Source: Flavobacteriales bacterium
GTDB taxonomy: Bacteria; Bacteroidota; Bacteroidia; NS11-12g; UBA9320
DNA length: 64,000 nt
Reading direction: 5' to 3'
Assembly (NCBI GenBank): GCA_020635355.1
Contig: JACJZW010000003.1
Location: 62,001-126,000 of the forward strand
The notes beneath the pieces were generated by a model. The model was not told where the DNA came from. It made no database searches and saw only the letters and a program-made list of their open reading frames with translations. Shown here piece by piece: positions 31,101 through 40,128 of the stretch. A program made the position numbers and the translations under genes. Within the stretch, counting starts at the first letter, position 1; every line of letters starts with the position of its first letter.

Positions 31101-33628
31101 GTATGGCCTTGGTGTCTGTGGAGAACGGCAGTTCAGTCCTGAAAAAGTTCTGGGTTAAAACAACAGAGAAAGAAACCCGGGTGACCATTACGGCAACGGC
31201 GGATATGGCTCCCAATGCATACGTACATGTTTCATTTATCCAGCCTTATAATCAGACATCCAATGACTTGCCGGTACGTACCTATGGTATCGTTCCCATT
31301 CGGGTGGAAGATCCGGGGACCAAATTGAATCCGATTATTACCATGGCAGATGAAATCCGTCCGGATCGAAAGAACCGAATAACCATACGGGAGAAACATG
31401 GCAAGGATATGAATTATACGTTGGCCGTAGTGGATGAGGGTTTGTTAGACATCACACACTTCAAAACCCCTGATCCGCGATCCCAGTTCAACAAAAAGAG
31501 AGGCTTAGGTGTCCGGACCTGGGATGTTTATGACGATGTCATGGGAGCGTACAAAGGCAAGTGGGCAAATGTGCTGAGTGTAGGTGGAGATGGAGAAGGA
31601 GAAGCAGCAGAAACCAAACACCGTGTTAATCGTTTCGTTCCCGCCGTTCGTTTCCTGGGTCCGTTTCACCTGAAAGCCGGTCAAACCGCCTCTCATCAAA
31701 TTGAATTAGGGGAGTACATTGGTGCCGTTCGGGTGATGGTGGTGGCCTCTAGCGGCATGGCACAGGGGAGCGCTGAGAAATCCGTTAAAGTGAAAAAGCC
31801 TATCATGTTGCTCACAACGCTGCCAAGAGTACTTACACCGGGTGAGCGAATCGCCATTCCGGTGACGGTGTTTAACACGGAGAATGTCAAGCGTAGGATA
31901 GACGTGAAGGTAAAATTAAAGGGCGCCTGGAAGCTAAATGCTGATGCCGAGAAAGAGATCGTCTTTAATGGTATTGGAGAAGAGGTAATTCCGTTTTGGG
32001 CAACTGTGGAGGAGGCCATCGGCGAAGCCACCGCCATAGTAACCATCTCAGACGGTACAGAAACCATGACGTCTACTACTCATTTGATTATCCGAACGCC
32101 TAATAATGAAATTACGGAGTCTCAGGAATACGTGCTTAAGCCGGGAGAATCCAAAACCATCAAGACCGTCATGAATGGTATTGATGGGACCAATAACCTG
32201 GTGTTGGAGGCATCCGGCTTGCCGCCCATTAACCTGGAACAGCGGGTGAGGGAGTTGATCATGTATCCACATGGATGCGTGGAGCAAACCACCAGTTCCG
32301 TGTTTGCTCAGCTGTTTCTTTCGGACTTCATACGGCTTTCATCTGAGGATAAGGCTGAGGTGTCAAGGAACGTTCAAGCCGGAGTAGATAGGCTCCGAAG
32401 GTTTCAAACGTCCAGCGGAGGTTTGGCCTATTGGCCCGGGAATTCACACGCCAGTGATTGGGGGACTAATTATGCCGGGCATTTTATAACGCTGGCAAAG
32501 GAATACGGCTTCTATGTGGATGCCACCTTTTATGCCAATTGGGTGCAATATCAGCAAGAGGCAGCCCGGAACTTTAACACGTCGTCCGGGAACGATCACC
32601 TGATACAGGCCTACCGGTTGTATACATTGGCGTTGGCCGGGTCAGCCGACATTGCCTCCATGAACCGATTGAGAGAAAATAACCTACAGCCCCAGACCAA
32701 ATGGCGACTGGCGGCAGCATATTCCATGGCTGGAATGCCCGAAGTGGCGAACGCACTGGTAAAAAATATCACCTCTGCTACCGGCCCGTATAATACCCAT
32801 GGTAATACGTATGGATCGGCTATGCGAGACCAGGCACTGATTTTGGAAACCATGGTTTTAATGGGACAACAGGAAGATGGTTTTCATTTAATTAAAGATA
32901 TCAGCCAAAAATTGGCCTCCAGGTCATGGTTGTCAACCCAGGAAACAGCGTACAGTTTGATTGCTCTGGCCAGCTATCATAGAACCTTTAAGCAAACCAA
33001 GGAAAGTGCCTTTAACTATACGGCAAACGGCAAGAACATTCCGGTTCGCTTCTCCACGCCGTATGCCAACATGCGATTGCATCTACAAGCGACTTCCAAA
33101 ACCGATGAGACCACGGTTAAAAATACCGGAAAGGGCTTGTTGTTTGTCCGCATGATTAAGACGGGTGTTCCAACTCAAATGGACACCGTGCAGGTGGCGC
33201 AAACACTTCGACTAACCGTGCAATACACCGATTACTTGGGTAAGGTGGTGGACGTGAGTCAGGTGAAACAAGGGCAGGAGCTTAAAATTTTGGTTAAGCT
33301 TACCAATGATGGGAAGCGTGGAACCGTGAAGGATATTGCCATCAGCCATCTGATTCCGGGTGGTTGGGAAATACAAAATATGCGGCATGTGTTGGGCGAA
33401 CGATCTAACGGCTTCGATTACCGGGATGTTCGCGATGATCGGGTTTACACCTACGTGGGACTTTCTGCCGGTCAATCCAGGTCGTATGAAATTCCCGTAA
33501 CGGCAACGTATGCAGGTAAATATTATCTACCCAATGTTCGGGCGGAGGCCATGTACGACAATACCATTACGGCGAGTGTTCCGGGTAAATGGATTGAAGT
33601 GGTGCAAAGCGGAAATCATTTGAAATAG
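28160..33628 (+). CDS. Alpha-2-macroglobulin family lipoprotein with thioester
   Basis: 1822 residues. Lipoprotein signal (lipobox AGISC), macroglobulin (MG) beta domains, a bait-like central region, and a thioester site C1373-VEQ (YPHGCVEQT) in the alpha-helical thioester domain, followed by a C-terminal beta domain. Bacterial alpha-2-macroglobulins trap attacking proteases and bond them covalently in the periplasm. In many bacteria the partner is penicillin-binding protein PbpC, which is not adjacent here; hemW follows instead. Residues about 435-475 (DEDDGDYESDNDALYY, YYSGGDYYLK) form an acidic, tyrosine-rich insert. A -7-like TATTCTTG lies at 28130-28137. Confidence 0.95.
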   Translation: MHTFQKLLLALALIAGISCNPRNTSIPAYHPDFVHHISAYTSGYVERDAIIKVVLTKPVSPKDQEKVLKNELFRFEPELEGETQFESSTVVTFTPSKTLPRNTIYQGVFHLGAVAKVESNLKRFPLRFETRQQRIDLEVHASETYSDNNPVYRYLTGYVNLADVEYRKDMEKCLTVSINRKEYPVRWYDQRGTRFSFRIDSLKRQKEGVDVVLKVNGKPIESKDDYFRIVHLHGLGDFKLADVSITNEPDQVIDLFFSESISVTQSLKGLIQLDSQEVQTMEMQGNKITIYPTNRLIGVHTVQLSGEIKSILGYPLTTSLNREIHFDRPKPKLKMIGTGTIVPNARGVVFPFEAMALKAVDVYIYQIHADNIPQFMQVNELAEADQLKRVGTLLYSGKVSLNSAKKSDPNQWERYTLDIGKYINREPGAIYRVMIGFRKSYTYFICDEDDGDYESDNDALYYSYYSGGDYYLKNYDPCDASFYYSTAIARNILASDIGLMVKSGTDGKLHVFAQDLVSSEPLNNVQIDVLNYQNQKLKSSVTNEQGMTTLSFGEEPYLLIARNGSQHGYLKLRSGLSKSTSRFDVDGIREENGVQGMIYAERGVWRPGDSIYTCFILRDKNHTLPANVPVTAILTNPRGTEVFKKVLTKSVGGMYDFRTATTEEAETGNYRMKISVGESSYFKTLPVETVQPNRLKIRLTAEDSVLKVKNNRVKIEASWLHGAPSPGLNYTVQANIRAVPTHFEGYNQFVFDDATKSFSAQDQIVARSVLDPFGADTIKPGFAFNQLAPGKLKVDFIAKVFEKSGAFSTDYATYDLSTYGSYAGIGTPKSMEDDGSFITDKDHVFPLVHLSEDGKPISGKLDVKIYRIEWRWWWESHRNLANYIQSNTLIPIVNEQIKTSNGAGEVRFSLAYPNWGQFLMVARDPSSGHSASKVFYVDWPYWRRVNRNTSDDAVVLRLATDKTAYSVGSKINVSIPSGGAGMALVSVENGSSVLKKFWVKTTEKETRVTITATADMAPNAYVHVSFIQPYNQTSNDLPVRTYGIVPIRVEDPGTKLNPIITMADEIRPDRKNRITIREKHGKDMNYTLAVVDEGLLDITHFKTPDPRSQFNKKRGLGVRTWDVYDDVMGAYKGKWANVLSVGGDGEGEAAETKHRVNRFVPAVRFLGPFHLKAGQTASHQIELGEYIGAVRVMVVASSGMAQGSAEKSVKVKKPIMLLTTLPRVLTPGERIAIPVTVFNTENVKRRIDVKVKLKGAWKLNADAEKEIVFNGIGEEVIPFWATVEEAIGEATAIVTISDGTETMTSTTHLIIRTPNNEITESQEYVLKPGESKTIKTVMNGIDGTNNLVLEASGLPPINLEQRVRELIMYPHGCVEQTTSSVFAQLFLSDFIRLSSEDKAEVSRNVQAGVDRLRRFQTSSGGLAYWPGNSHASDWGTNYAGHFITLAKEYGFYVDATFYANWVQYQQEAARNFNTSSGNDHLIQAYRLYTLALAGSADIASMNRLRENNLQPQTKWRLAAAYSMAGMPEVANALVKNITSATGPYNTHGNTYGSAMRDQALILETMVLMGQQEDGFHLIKDISQKLASRSWLSTQETAYSLIALASYHRTFKQTKESAFNYTANGKNIPVRFSTPYANMRLHLQATSKTDETTVKNTGKGLLFVRMIKTGVPTQMDTVQVAQTLRLTVQYTDYLGKVVDVSQVKQGQELKILVKLTNDGKRGTVKDIAISHLIPGGWEIQNMRHVLGERSNGFDYRDVRDDRVYTYVGLSAGQSRSYEIPVTATYAGKYYLPNVRAEAMYDNTITASVPGKWIEVVQSGNHLK

Positions 33629-33655
33629 GTTCTGTTTTCAATTTTGTTAGCATGC

Positions 33656-33694
33656 AACAGGTCGCCGATTCTTCGGTGACCTGTTCTGTTTTTG
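33656..33694 (+). terminator. Rho-independent terminator after the macroglobulin gene
   Basis: Stem AACAGGTC with GACCTGTT, an inner CCG/CGG extension, then TCTGTTTTTG. The tail TTTG (33691-33694) could also act as a weak -33 element for hemW. Confidence 0.85.
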
Positions 33695-33709
33695 GGCTGG
33701 GGTTAGCCC

Positions 33710-33717
33710 TATCTTTG
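33710..33717 (+). promoter_or_regulatory. -7 box TATCTTTG, hemW promoter
   Basis: Exact TAnnTTTG, 4 bases before GTG 33722. This close spacing supports the GTG start and a leaderless transcript. Confidence 0.6.
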
Positions 33718-33721
33718 AGGC

Positions 33722-34855
33722 GTGTCGGGTCTGTATCTTCATATCCCTTTTTGTCGCAAAGCGTGTACGTATTGTGATTTTCATTTTTCAACATCACTGT
33801 CTCAGGAAGATGAGATGATTGAGGCCTTGTGTGAAGAGATGACGATGCGGAAGTTGGAGGTGAATTCCACCTTGGAAACGATCTATTTTGGAGGGGGAAC
33901 GCCGGGAATTATCAAAGAGGAAAATGTTACCCGGCTAATGGAACATGTCCGGGAATTGTTTGAGGTGAGGTCTGATGCGGAAATTACTCTTGAGGTCAAT
34001 CCGGAGGATGTGAACACGTCGAAGTTGTCGGTTTGGAAATCTATTGGGATTAACCGGTTGAGCATTGGAATACAAAGTTTTCAAGATCGGATATTACACT
34101 GGATGAATCGGGCACATACGGCTCAGGAGGCTATGGAAGCGGTTCAACTCGCCCAGAAACATGGCTTTGATGAGATAACGGTTGACCTGATTTACGGTAT
34201 ACCGGGTATGACTACTGCCGAGTGGACCAGTAACATAGAACAAGTCACTCAATTGAAGGTGCAACACGTGTCGGCTTATTGTCTTACCGTGGAGCCCGGG
34301 ACAGCGCTTGCTCATCAAATTAGAACAGGACGTATAAACGCGGCACCGGATGATCAGTCCATCCAGGAATTATCCATCTTAACTCAATGGGTCAAATCGG
34401 CTGGTGGTCTGCGCTACGAGATATCCAATTTTGCGTTTGAAGGCCACATAGCCCGGCATAACACCAATTATTGGAAGGGGAAACCCTATTTGGGGATAGG
34501 TCCATCGGCGCATTCATTTGACGGTGATCGCACCAGACGATGGAATGTGGCCAACAATAACATCTACCTGCGTTCTGTTCGGGATGGATTAGTTGATCAT
34601 GAGCGAGAGGTGCTCTCCGATGTGAATCGGTTCAATGAACACATGATGACGGGCTTACGAACCATGTGGGGCGTAAATTTTTCAGACTTCCCCGACCATT
34701 GGAGGCGTCATCTGGAAATGAATGTGAAGGATGAGCTGGCACAATTTGAACATCAAGGCTGGTTGGAGCATCAATCCGATCGTATATGGCTTACGCATGA
34801 AGGTTGGCTGCGTGCCGACGCCATTGCTGCAGAATTATTCATGGATGCGGATTGA
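33722..34855 (+). CDS. hemW: Radical SAM heme chaperone HemW
   Basis: 377 residues from GTG. The cluster motif is C11-x3-C15-x2-C18 followed by DFHF (not the CxC of true HemN), which is the HemW pattern. FGGGTPG, NPEDVN and GIQSFQDRILHWMNRAH are further family signatures, and the C-terminal HemN_C region is present. HemW delivers heme or protects its insertion into respiratory enzymes; it is not the coproporphyrinogen oxidase it is often labelled as. This fits a genome with a cbb3 oxidase, though it is 22 kb away. Confidence 0.92.
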   Translation: MSGLYLHIPFCRKACTYCDFHFSTSLSQEDEMIEALCEEMTMRKLEVNSTLETIYFGGGTPGIIKEENVTRLMEHVRELFEVRSDAEITLEVNPEDVNTSKLSVWKSIGINRLSIGIQSFQDRILHWMNRAHTAQEAMEAVQLAQKHGFDEITVDLIYGIPGMTTAEWTSNIEQVTQLKVQHVSAYCLTVEPGTALAHQIRTGRINAAPDDQSIQELSILTQWVKSAGGLRYEISNFAFEGHIARHNTNYWKGKPYLGIGPSAHSFDGDRTRRWNVANNNIYLRSVRDGLVDHEREVLSDVNRFNEHMMTGLRTMWGVNFSDFPDHWRRHLEMNVKDELAQFEHQGWLEHQSDRIWLTHEGWLRADAIAAELFMDAD

Positions 34856-35201
34856 AGTCTGTTTTAGGCGGTGAGTGATTATTAACATCAATTTTTCTGA
34901 GTGCTTGGTGTGATTTGATGGGTAATTGCTAACTTTCATCGGGGTAGGGGTGAGTGTGTCCCTAACCAAAATTCCTGAGAAAAGCCTCATCGGTTGGTGA
35001 GATTTACCCGCGTTGGGTAACGTTTTGAAATCACGTTGGAGTGGCTGGTTTTGTGGTAGTCTGATTCATACATCTTGATCAGTCCATCGCACCTTTAACC
35101 AGGCAGCAAAAAGGGTGATGATAAATTTTCCAAAAGTTTATTCGGAAGGGCAAACCTTTAAGTTTGTTTAATGTTTATTCTAAAAAGTTAAACAAAGTAA
35201 C
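34856..35201. other. 346-base intergenic region before crtI
   Basis: No gene is seen. It holds the crtI promoter and operator at its right end (35137-35196), a small inverted repeat TTACCC-GCGTT-GGGTAA at 35004-35020, and otherwise unremarkable sequence. No recognisable riboswitch or terminator was found. Confidence 0.6.
35137..35196 (+). promoter_or_regulatory. crtI promoter with TTGTTTAA inverted repeat
   Basis: TTTA at 35137-35140 (near -33) and TAAGTTTG at 35159-35166 (exact TAnnTTTG), 18 bases apart. An inverted repeat TTTGTTTAA (35163-35171) with TTAAACAAA (35188-35196), spaced 16 bases, overlaps the -7 box and the expected start of transcription, as a repressor site would. The same TTGTTTAA half-site occurs at the MerR/B12 gene promoter (58887-58916). 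Confidence 0.55.
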
Positions 35202-36665
35202 GTGCGCATCGCGGTCATAGGTAGCGGTTTTTCCGGTTTGAGTGCTTCGGCCTATTTAGCTAAATATGGCCACGATGTCACGTTATTTGAGAAGAACGAT
35301 CAACTCGGCGGACGAGCAAGAACGTTTCAGGATCAAGGTTTTGTCTTTGATATGGGGCCCAGTTGGTATTGGATGCCCGATGTTTTTGAAGATTTCTTCA
35401 AGGACTTCAACTCCGCGGTCTCGGATCACTACCAACTCAAACGACTGGATCCATCATACGAGGTGTTCTATGCCGATGAGCGAGTTCCCGTGGGAGCGGG
35501 CCGACAAGCAGTCCTGGATATGGCTGAACAGCTGGATCCCGGAAGTTCCTCCCGAGTAAAAACCTTTCTGGACGAAGCGGCCTTCAAATATCAAACTGCA
35601 ATGGATGGCTTTGTTCAAAAACCATCCCGATCAATCCGGGAGTACCTCTCGCTCGTATATCTCCAAAAGGCCTGGAAGATGGACATGCTAAAATCCATGC
35701 GGAAATCGGTGTTGAAGGTGACAAACCATCCCAAACTTCAGTCGATTTTGGAATTTCCTGTCCTCTTTCTGGGAGCAACTCCTTCCAACATCCCGGCCAT
35801 GTATAGCATGATGAATCATGCGGATATCGATCTGGGGACCTGGTATCCGTTGGGTGGTATGCACAAAGTAGTGGAGGGATTTGAATCCGTGGCTCGTTCG
35901 CAAGGTGTTCAAATTCATACGAATGCGGAAGTAAACCGTATCATCACCCGTAATAATCAGGTTACCGGTCTTGAGGTGAATGGAGAGGTTCATGAATTTG
36001 ATGCCGTGGTCTCCGGTGCAGACTATGCTCACGCTGAGTCCAAAATGCATCCGTCAGATCGACAATACAGCGAGTCTTATTGGGATAGCAGATCATTCGC
36101 GCCCAGCTGCTTGCTGTATTACATTGGGTTAAACCAAACCATTGATGGGCTCCAACATCACAACCTGTTTTTTGATGCGGACTTTGATCGGCATTCAGAG
36201 GAAATATATACGAAACATGAATGGCCAAGCGACCCGTTATTTTACGTGTGTTGTCCATCCAAAACCGATCCATCCGTTGCTTCGGTTGGAAAGGAAAATC
36301 TGTTTATTCTGATTCCGGTTTCTACTGAACTGGATGATTCTCCGGAGATACGAAAAAAATACCGGGACATGGTTTTTACCCGTTTGAAGAAACATCTGGG
36401 TGTTGATCTCGATGCCCACATTGAGGTGGAACATTCGTACGCCCGATCCAACTTCATACAGGACTATCATGCCTTTAAGGGAAATGCCTATGGCTTGGCC
36501 AACACCTTGCGTCAAACCGCCTTCCTGAAACCCAAAATGCAATCCACGAAATTGACCAATATGTTTTTCACGGGTCAGCTTACTGTACCCGGACCCGGTG
36601 TGCCTCCTGCCATTATATCAGGTAAAACGGTCGCTGATCTTATCCAAACCGAATACAAACGATGA
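35202..36665 (+). CDS. crtI: Phytoene desaturase
   Basis: 487 residues from GTG 35202. N-terminal FAD-binding motif RIAVIGSGFSGLSAS, then FEKNDQLGGRARTF and FDMGPSWYWMPDVF, and C-terminal PGPGVPPAIISG, all standard for bacterial CrtI. It converts phytoene to lycopene in the membrane using FAD. It begins the crtI-crtB-crtZ operon; its stop overlaps the crtB start (ATGA). The start is supported by the promoter box 36 bases upstream. No lycopene cyclase gene is in the window, so cyclisation must be encoded elsewhere. Confidence 0.95.
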   Translation: MRIAVIGSGFSGLSASAYLAKYGHDVTLFEKNDQLGGRARTFQDQGFVFDMGPSWYWMPDVFEDFFKDFNSAVSDHYQLKRLDPSYEVFYADERVPVGAGRQAVLDMAEQLDPGSSSRVKTFLDEAAFKYQTAMDGFVQKPSRSIREYLSLVYLQKAWKMDMLKSMRKSVLKVTNHPKLQSILEFPVLFLGATPSNIPAMYSMMNHADIDLGTWYPLGGMHKVVEGFESVARSQGVQIHTNAEVNRIITRNNQVTGLEVNGEVHEFDAVVSGADYAHAESKMHPSDRQYSESYWDSRSFAPSCLLYYIGLNQTIDGLQHHNLFFDADFDRHSEEIYTKHEWPSDPLFYVCCPSKTDPSVASVGKENLFILIPVSTELDDSPEIRKKYRDMVFTRLKKHLGVDLDAHIEVEHSYARSNFIQDYHAFKGNAYGLANTLRQTAFLKPKMQSTKLTNMFFTGQLTVPGPGVPPAIISGKTVADLIQTEYKR

Positions 36666-37498
36666 AACAACTGTACGACACCCTTTCCTTCACGAATAGT
36701 AGGGCAGTAACCAACGCCTATTCCACTTCATTTTCCTCCGGTGTTTCGCTCCTGGCACCCAAGTTGAGAAATCCCATTCACGGCATCTATGGTTTTGTGC
36801 GTTTAGCCGATGAAATCGTTGATTCATTTCATGAATATGATCAGGAAGCCTTGTTGGACGATTTTACCCAACAAACTCAAAAGGCTATTCGGGATCGCAT
36901 TAGCCTAAATCCAATCCTCAACAGCTTTCAGCATGTGGTACATGACTTTGGTGTGGAGCAGGCCCACATTGATGCGTTCCTGAAAAGTATGCGGATGGAT
37001 CTCGATCGAATCCAGTACGATCGAAATTTATACGAGACGTACATCTACGGATCTGCTCAGGTAGTTGGTTTGATGTGTTTGCATGTATTCTGTGAGGGTG
37101 ATCGGGAACTGTATGAACGCCTAAAAGGACATGCCATGAGTTTGGGGTCAGCGTTTCAAAAAGTAAATTTCCTCAGGGACATTCAAGCGGATGTGAATCA
37201 ACTCGGTAGGTTGTATTTTCCCAATATCTCCTTTGATCGATTTACGGATGCCGATAAGCGTATCATCGAAAGGGAAATATTGGATGAGTTTGACGATGCA
37301 CTTAAAGGTATCAAGCAGCTTCCCCGAAGTAGTAAATTAGGCGTGTATACGGCCTACTCCTATTACAAAGGGCTTTTGAGGAGAATCATGCGAACTCCGG
37401 CACCAATGCTGATGGAGAAACGTATTCGCGTTCCTAATCTCAATAAGATTTCGTTAATGCTCGGTTCCAGAACACGGGTAAGTTTGGGTCAGGTTTAA
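36662..37498 (+). CDS. crtB: Phytoene synthase
   Basis: 278 residues of the squalene/phytoene synthase family. Two aspartate-rich substrate-binding motifs are visible: RLADEIVDSF (about 55-64) and DIQADVNQLGRLYF (about 174). It joins two geranylgeranyl diphosphate molecules into phytoene. Translationally coupled to crtI by a 4-base overlap. Confidence 0.95.
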   Translation: MKQLYDTLSFTNSRAVTNAYSTSFSSGVSLLAPKLRNPIHGIYGFVRLADEIVDSFHEYDQEALLDDFTQQTQKAIRDRISLNPILNSFQHVVHDFGVEQAHIDAFLKSMRMDLDRIQYDRNLYETYIYGSAQVVGLMCLHVFCEGDRELYERLKGHAMSLGSAFQKVNFLRDIQADVNQLGRLYFPNISFDRFTDADKRIIEREILDEFDDALKGIKQLPRSSKLGVYTAYSYYKGLLRRIMRTPAPMLMEKRIRVPNLNKISLMLGSRTRVSLGQV

Positions 37499-37514
37499 TC
37501 ATAAGTTTGAAGCA

Positions 37515-37961
37515 GTGATGTACGCAATTATTACACTTGGAACCATCATCGCCATGGAGTTTGTTGCCTGGTTTACCCACAAGTATGTCATGCATGGATT
37601 TCTGTGGTCCTGGCACAAGGATCACCACATTAAAACACCTGGTGCTGTCCTGGAAAAAAATGACCGCTTCTTTCTCGTGTTCGCCATTCCCAGTGCCACC
37701 TTATTCGTCATTGGTGCCACCACCTCCTTTGTGATTCCGTGGTTTATAGGGCTGGGTATCCTCATCTATGGTATCCTCTATTTTCTGGTTCACGAAATAT
37801 TTATTCATCAACGCATCAAGCTATTCAAACGAACGAATCAGCGTTACCTTAAAGCCATTCGAAAAGCACACAAGGTGCATCATAAACACCTGACAAAAGA
37901 ACATGGAGAATGCTTCGGAATGTTGGTGGTGCCGTTCAAATATTTTCGCGAAGCCCGTTAA
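37515..37961 (+). CDS. crtZ: Beta-carotene hydroxylase CrtZ type
   Basis: 148 residues, membrane-bound fatty acid hydroxylase fold. Histidine boxes HKYVMH, WHKDHH, HEIFIHQRI and HKVHHKHL bind the di-iron centre. CrtZ adds 3-hydroxyl groups to beta-ionone rings, giving zeaxanthin. It starts 16 bases after crtB, in the same operon, and ends immediately next to the stop of the convergent gene with no spacer. Confidence 0.93.
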   Translation: MMYAIITLGTIIAMEFVAWFTHKYVMHGFLWSWHKDHHIKTPGAVLEKNDRFFLVFAIPSATLFVIGATTSFVIPWFIGLGILIYGILYFLVHEIFIHQRIKLFKRTNQRYLKAIRKAHKVHHKHLTKEHGECFGMLVVPFKYFREAR

Positions 37962-38555
37962 TTACCACGTGGTATTGATCATGCTTCTTTTTTCGGAGAG
38001 GTGAAGATTTTTAACCACGCTCAGTTGTAAAAGGGTAATCCAGCCCTGACCCACATCGGCACCTTTCGTTACCACATTCCACTCCATGCCGTTTACCACC
38101 GCGGCATTGAGTCTCCAGTCTTTTCGCACGGGAAATCCATAGCCAATTTCCATGGTTGGTTGCAGTACCTTGATCTTCGTTGTCCCGGAGGAAGGGATAT
38201 CGTTCTGATCCTTCCAGTTGATGGTCATCCACCAGAAATCGGTGCGCAAACCAAGGTATACACCGTTACAGGTGTGATCAACCAGATATCGGCGATAGCC
38301 CAATGACACGCCGGGTCCCCAACCTCGTTCATCATCATTGAGTCCGCTGAAATCCTGACGCAAGGACCGGTTAACGGCCACTCGTATGTTCCAGGCGTTG
38401 TGATTGTTATGAGACCATTCAAACTGAAGTGCGGCGATGTGCCCGGCCGGGTAATAATTGTATTCCAAACCCAATCGATCAACTGATTGGGCATGAATTC
38501 CGGGTGAAAAACAACCGCCAATTAACACCAAAAAGACCGCAACGGAACGAATCAT
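37962..38555 (-). CDS. Unknown exported beta-rich protein
   Basis: 197 residues with a signal peptide (about 1-22, ending IHAQS) and alternating hydrophobic strands (LGLEYNYYPAGHIAALQFEW, GVSLGYRRYLVD, VYLGLRTDFWWMTINW, TMEIGYGF), consistent with a small eight-stranded outer-membrane barrel. Not assigned to a named family. It converges on crtZ with zero spacing, and is divergent from cysS. Confidence 0.7.
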   Translation of the reverse strand: MIRSVAVFLVLIGGCFSPGIHAQSVDRLGLEYNYYPAGHIAALQFEWSHNNHNAWNIRVAVNRSLRQDFSGLNDDERGWGPGVSLGYRRYLVDHTCNGVYLGLRTDFWWMTINWKDQNDIPSSGTTKIKVLQPTMEIGYGFPVRKDWRLNAAVVNGMEWNVVTKGADVGQGWITLLQLSVVKNLHLSEKRSMINTTW

Positions 38556-38656
38556 CTGAATGCAAATGAAGTGGAAAATTACTACGTCACATGAATCGTG
38601 GTTTGGTCTTTACAACCGGATGAATTCAAATTGCGGTGAACAGCGTTTCATTGCCC

Positions 38657-38664
38657 TATTTTTG
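38657..38664 (+). promoter_or_regulatory. -7 box TATTTTTG, cysS promoter
   Basis: Exact TAnnTTTG, 5 bases before the cysS ATG. A TTTC occurs nearby upstream (38646-38649) but at unusually short spacing. Confidence 0.6.
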
Positions 38665-38669
38665 CAGGC

Positions 38670-40127
38670 ATGGAGTCAAACCTGCACGTATACAATACCC
38701 TGTCGAGGGAGATGGAAAAATTCGAACCCATCAATCCACCGTTCGTTGGTATGTATGTGTGTGGACCAACGGTTTACAGTGAAGTGCACATCGGAAATGT
38801 TCGAACATTTACGTCGTTTGACCTGATTTACCGTTACCTGCTCCACCTAGGCTATAAGGTGCGGTATGTACGGAACATTACGGATGTTGGACACCTGCTG
38901 GATGATTCCGAGGAGGACAAGATTTCCAAAAAAGCACGATTGGAAAATATTGAACCGATGGAAGTTGTACAGCGGTATACGGTTGACTTTCATGATACCA
39001 TGAAATTGTTCAATGCCCTATCACCCAGCATCGAACCAACGGCCACCGGACATCTCATTGAGCAGATCGAATTGATCGAGGAAATAGTCAAAGGCGGTTT
39101 TGCCTATGAGTCCAATGGCTCGGTTTATTTCGATGTTCAGGCCTATAGTAAAAACGAAAATTACGGTGAGCTCTCCGGACGAAATATCGATGAACTGCTG
39201 GTGAATACTCGGGAATTGGATGGTCAGGACGATAAGCGTCATCCCGCCGACTTTGCCATTTGGAAGAAGGCAGAGCCACAACATATTATGAAGTGGCATG
39301 CACCCTGGAGTCTCGGATTTCCGGGATGGCATTTGGAATGTTCCGTGATGAGCACCAAATACCTGGGTGCCACCTTTGATATTCACGGTGGAGGAATGGA
39401 TCTGAAGTTCCCACATCATGAGTGCGAGATTGCGCAGAATAAAGCTGGTTACGGACAAGATCCGGTGAAATACTGGCTGCACACCAATATGCTCACCTTC
39501 AATGGAAGGAAGATGGCCAAAAGCGAAGGTACGGGTGTTACCCCCCGTCAAATGATTACAGGGGATCATCCCTTACTTACTCAGGCTTATAGCCCGATGA
39601 CCATTCGCTTTTTTATGTTGCAGGCTCATTATCGATCCACCCTGGATTTTAACAATGAGGCACTTCAGGCTGCGGAAAAGGGATTCAAACGGTTGATGCG
39701 GGGTGTGGAAGATGTTCAACAATTGACGGCGGAGCCTACTTCTTCATTGAACATCGATCAATGGAAAGCCGATCTGTATACCGCCATGGATGATGATTTT
39801 AATTCACCCATTGCCATTGCCCAACTATTCGAAGGTGTGCGATACGTCAATCTGATCAAAGATGGTAAAGAGCATCTAAGCGCTTCTGATCTTAGTCTGT
39901 TTCAATCAACGTTTACCGGATTCATTCACGACGTATTAGGATTAAAATCTGAGGATGAAGGAGACGATGGTCAGGTTGATGGATTGATGCAGTTCATTTT
40001 GCAACTGCGAAATGAGGCGAAGGAACGAAAGGATTATTCAACGGCCGATTCCATTCGGAACACCCTTCAGGAATTGGGCTTTGTTATTAAGGATGGGAAA
40101 GATGGTACAACGTACACCAAAGCATAG
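38670..40127 (+). CDS. cysS: Cysteinyl-tRNA synthetase
   Basis: 485 residues. Class I synthetase motifs: GMYVCGPTVYSEVHIGN (HIGH variant plus a zinc-ligand Cys) and KMAKSEGTG (KMSKS variant). FPHHECEIAQ carries further zinc ligands. It charges tRNA-Cys and is essential. The start at 38670 matches the -7 box placement. Confidence 0.97.
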   Translation: MESNLHVYNTLSREMEKFEPINPPFVGMYVCGPTVYSEVHIGNVRTFTSFDLIYRYLLHLGYKVRYVRNITDVGHLLDDSEEDKISKKARLENIEPMEVVQRYTVDFHDTMKLFNALSPSIEPTATGHLIEQIELIEEIVKGGFAYESNGSVYFDVQAYSKNENYGELSGRNIDELLVNTRELDGQDDKRHPADFAIWKKAEPQHIMKWHAPWSLGFPGWHLECSVMSTKYLGATFDIHGGGMDLKFPHHECEIAQNKAGYGQDPVKYWLHTNMLTFNGRKMAKSEGTGVTPRQMITGDHPLLTQAYSPMTIRFFMLQAHYRSTLDFNNEALQAAEKGFKRLMRGVEDVQQLTAEPTSSLNIDQWKADLYTAMDDDFNSPIAIAQLFEGVRYVNLIKDGKEHLSASDLSLFQSTFTGFIHDVLGLKSEDEGDDGQVDGLMQFILQLRNEAKERKDYSTADSIRNTLQELGFVIKDGKDGTTYTKA

Positions 40128-40128
40128 C

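Noticed and set aside
34940..34985. Possible TPP riboswitch (CTGAGA-type string) upstream of crtI
   Set aside because: The second conserved half (ACCC-TTTGAACCTGA type) and the expected stems are absent.
35004..35020. TTACCC-GCGTT-GGGTAA as a second LexA-type operator
   Set aside because: The spacer is 7, not 8, and it is 180 bases from crtI with no damage-related gene nearby.
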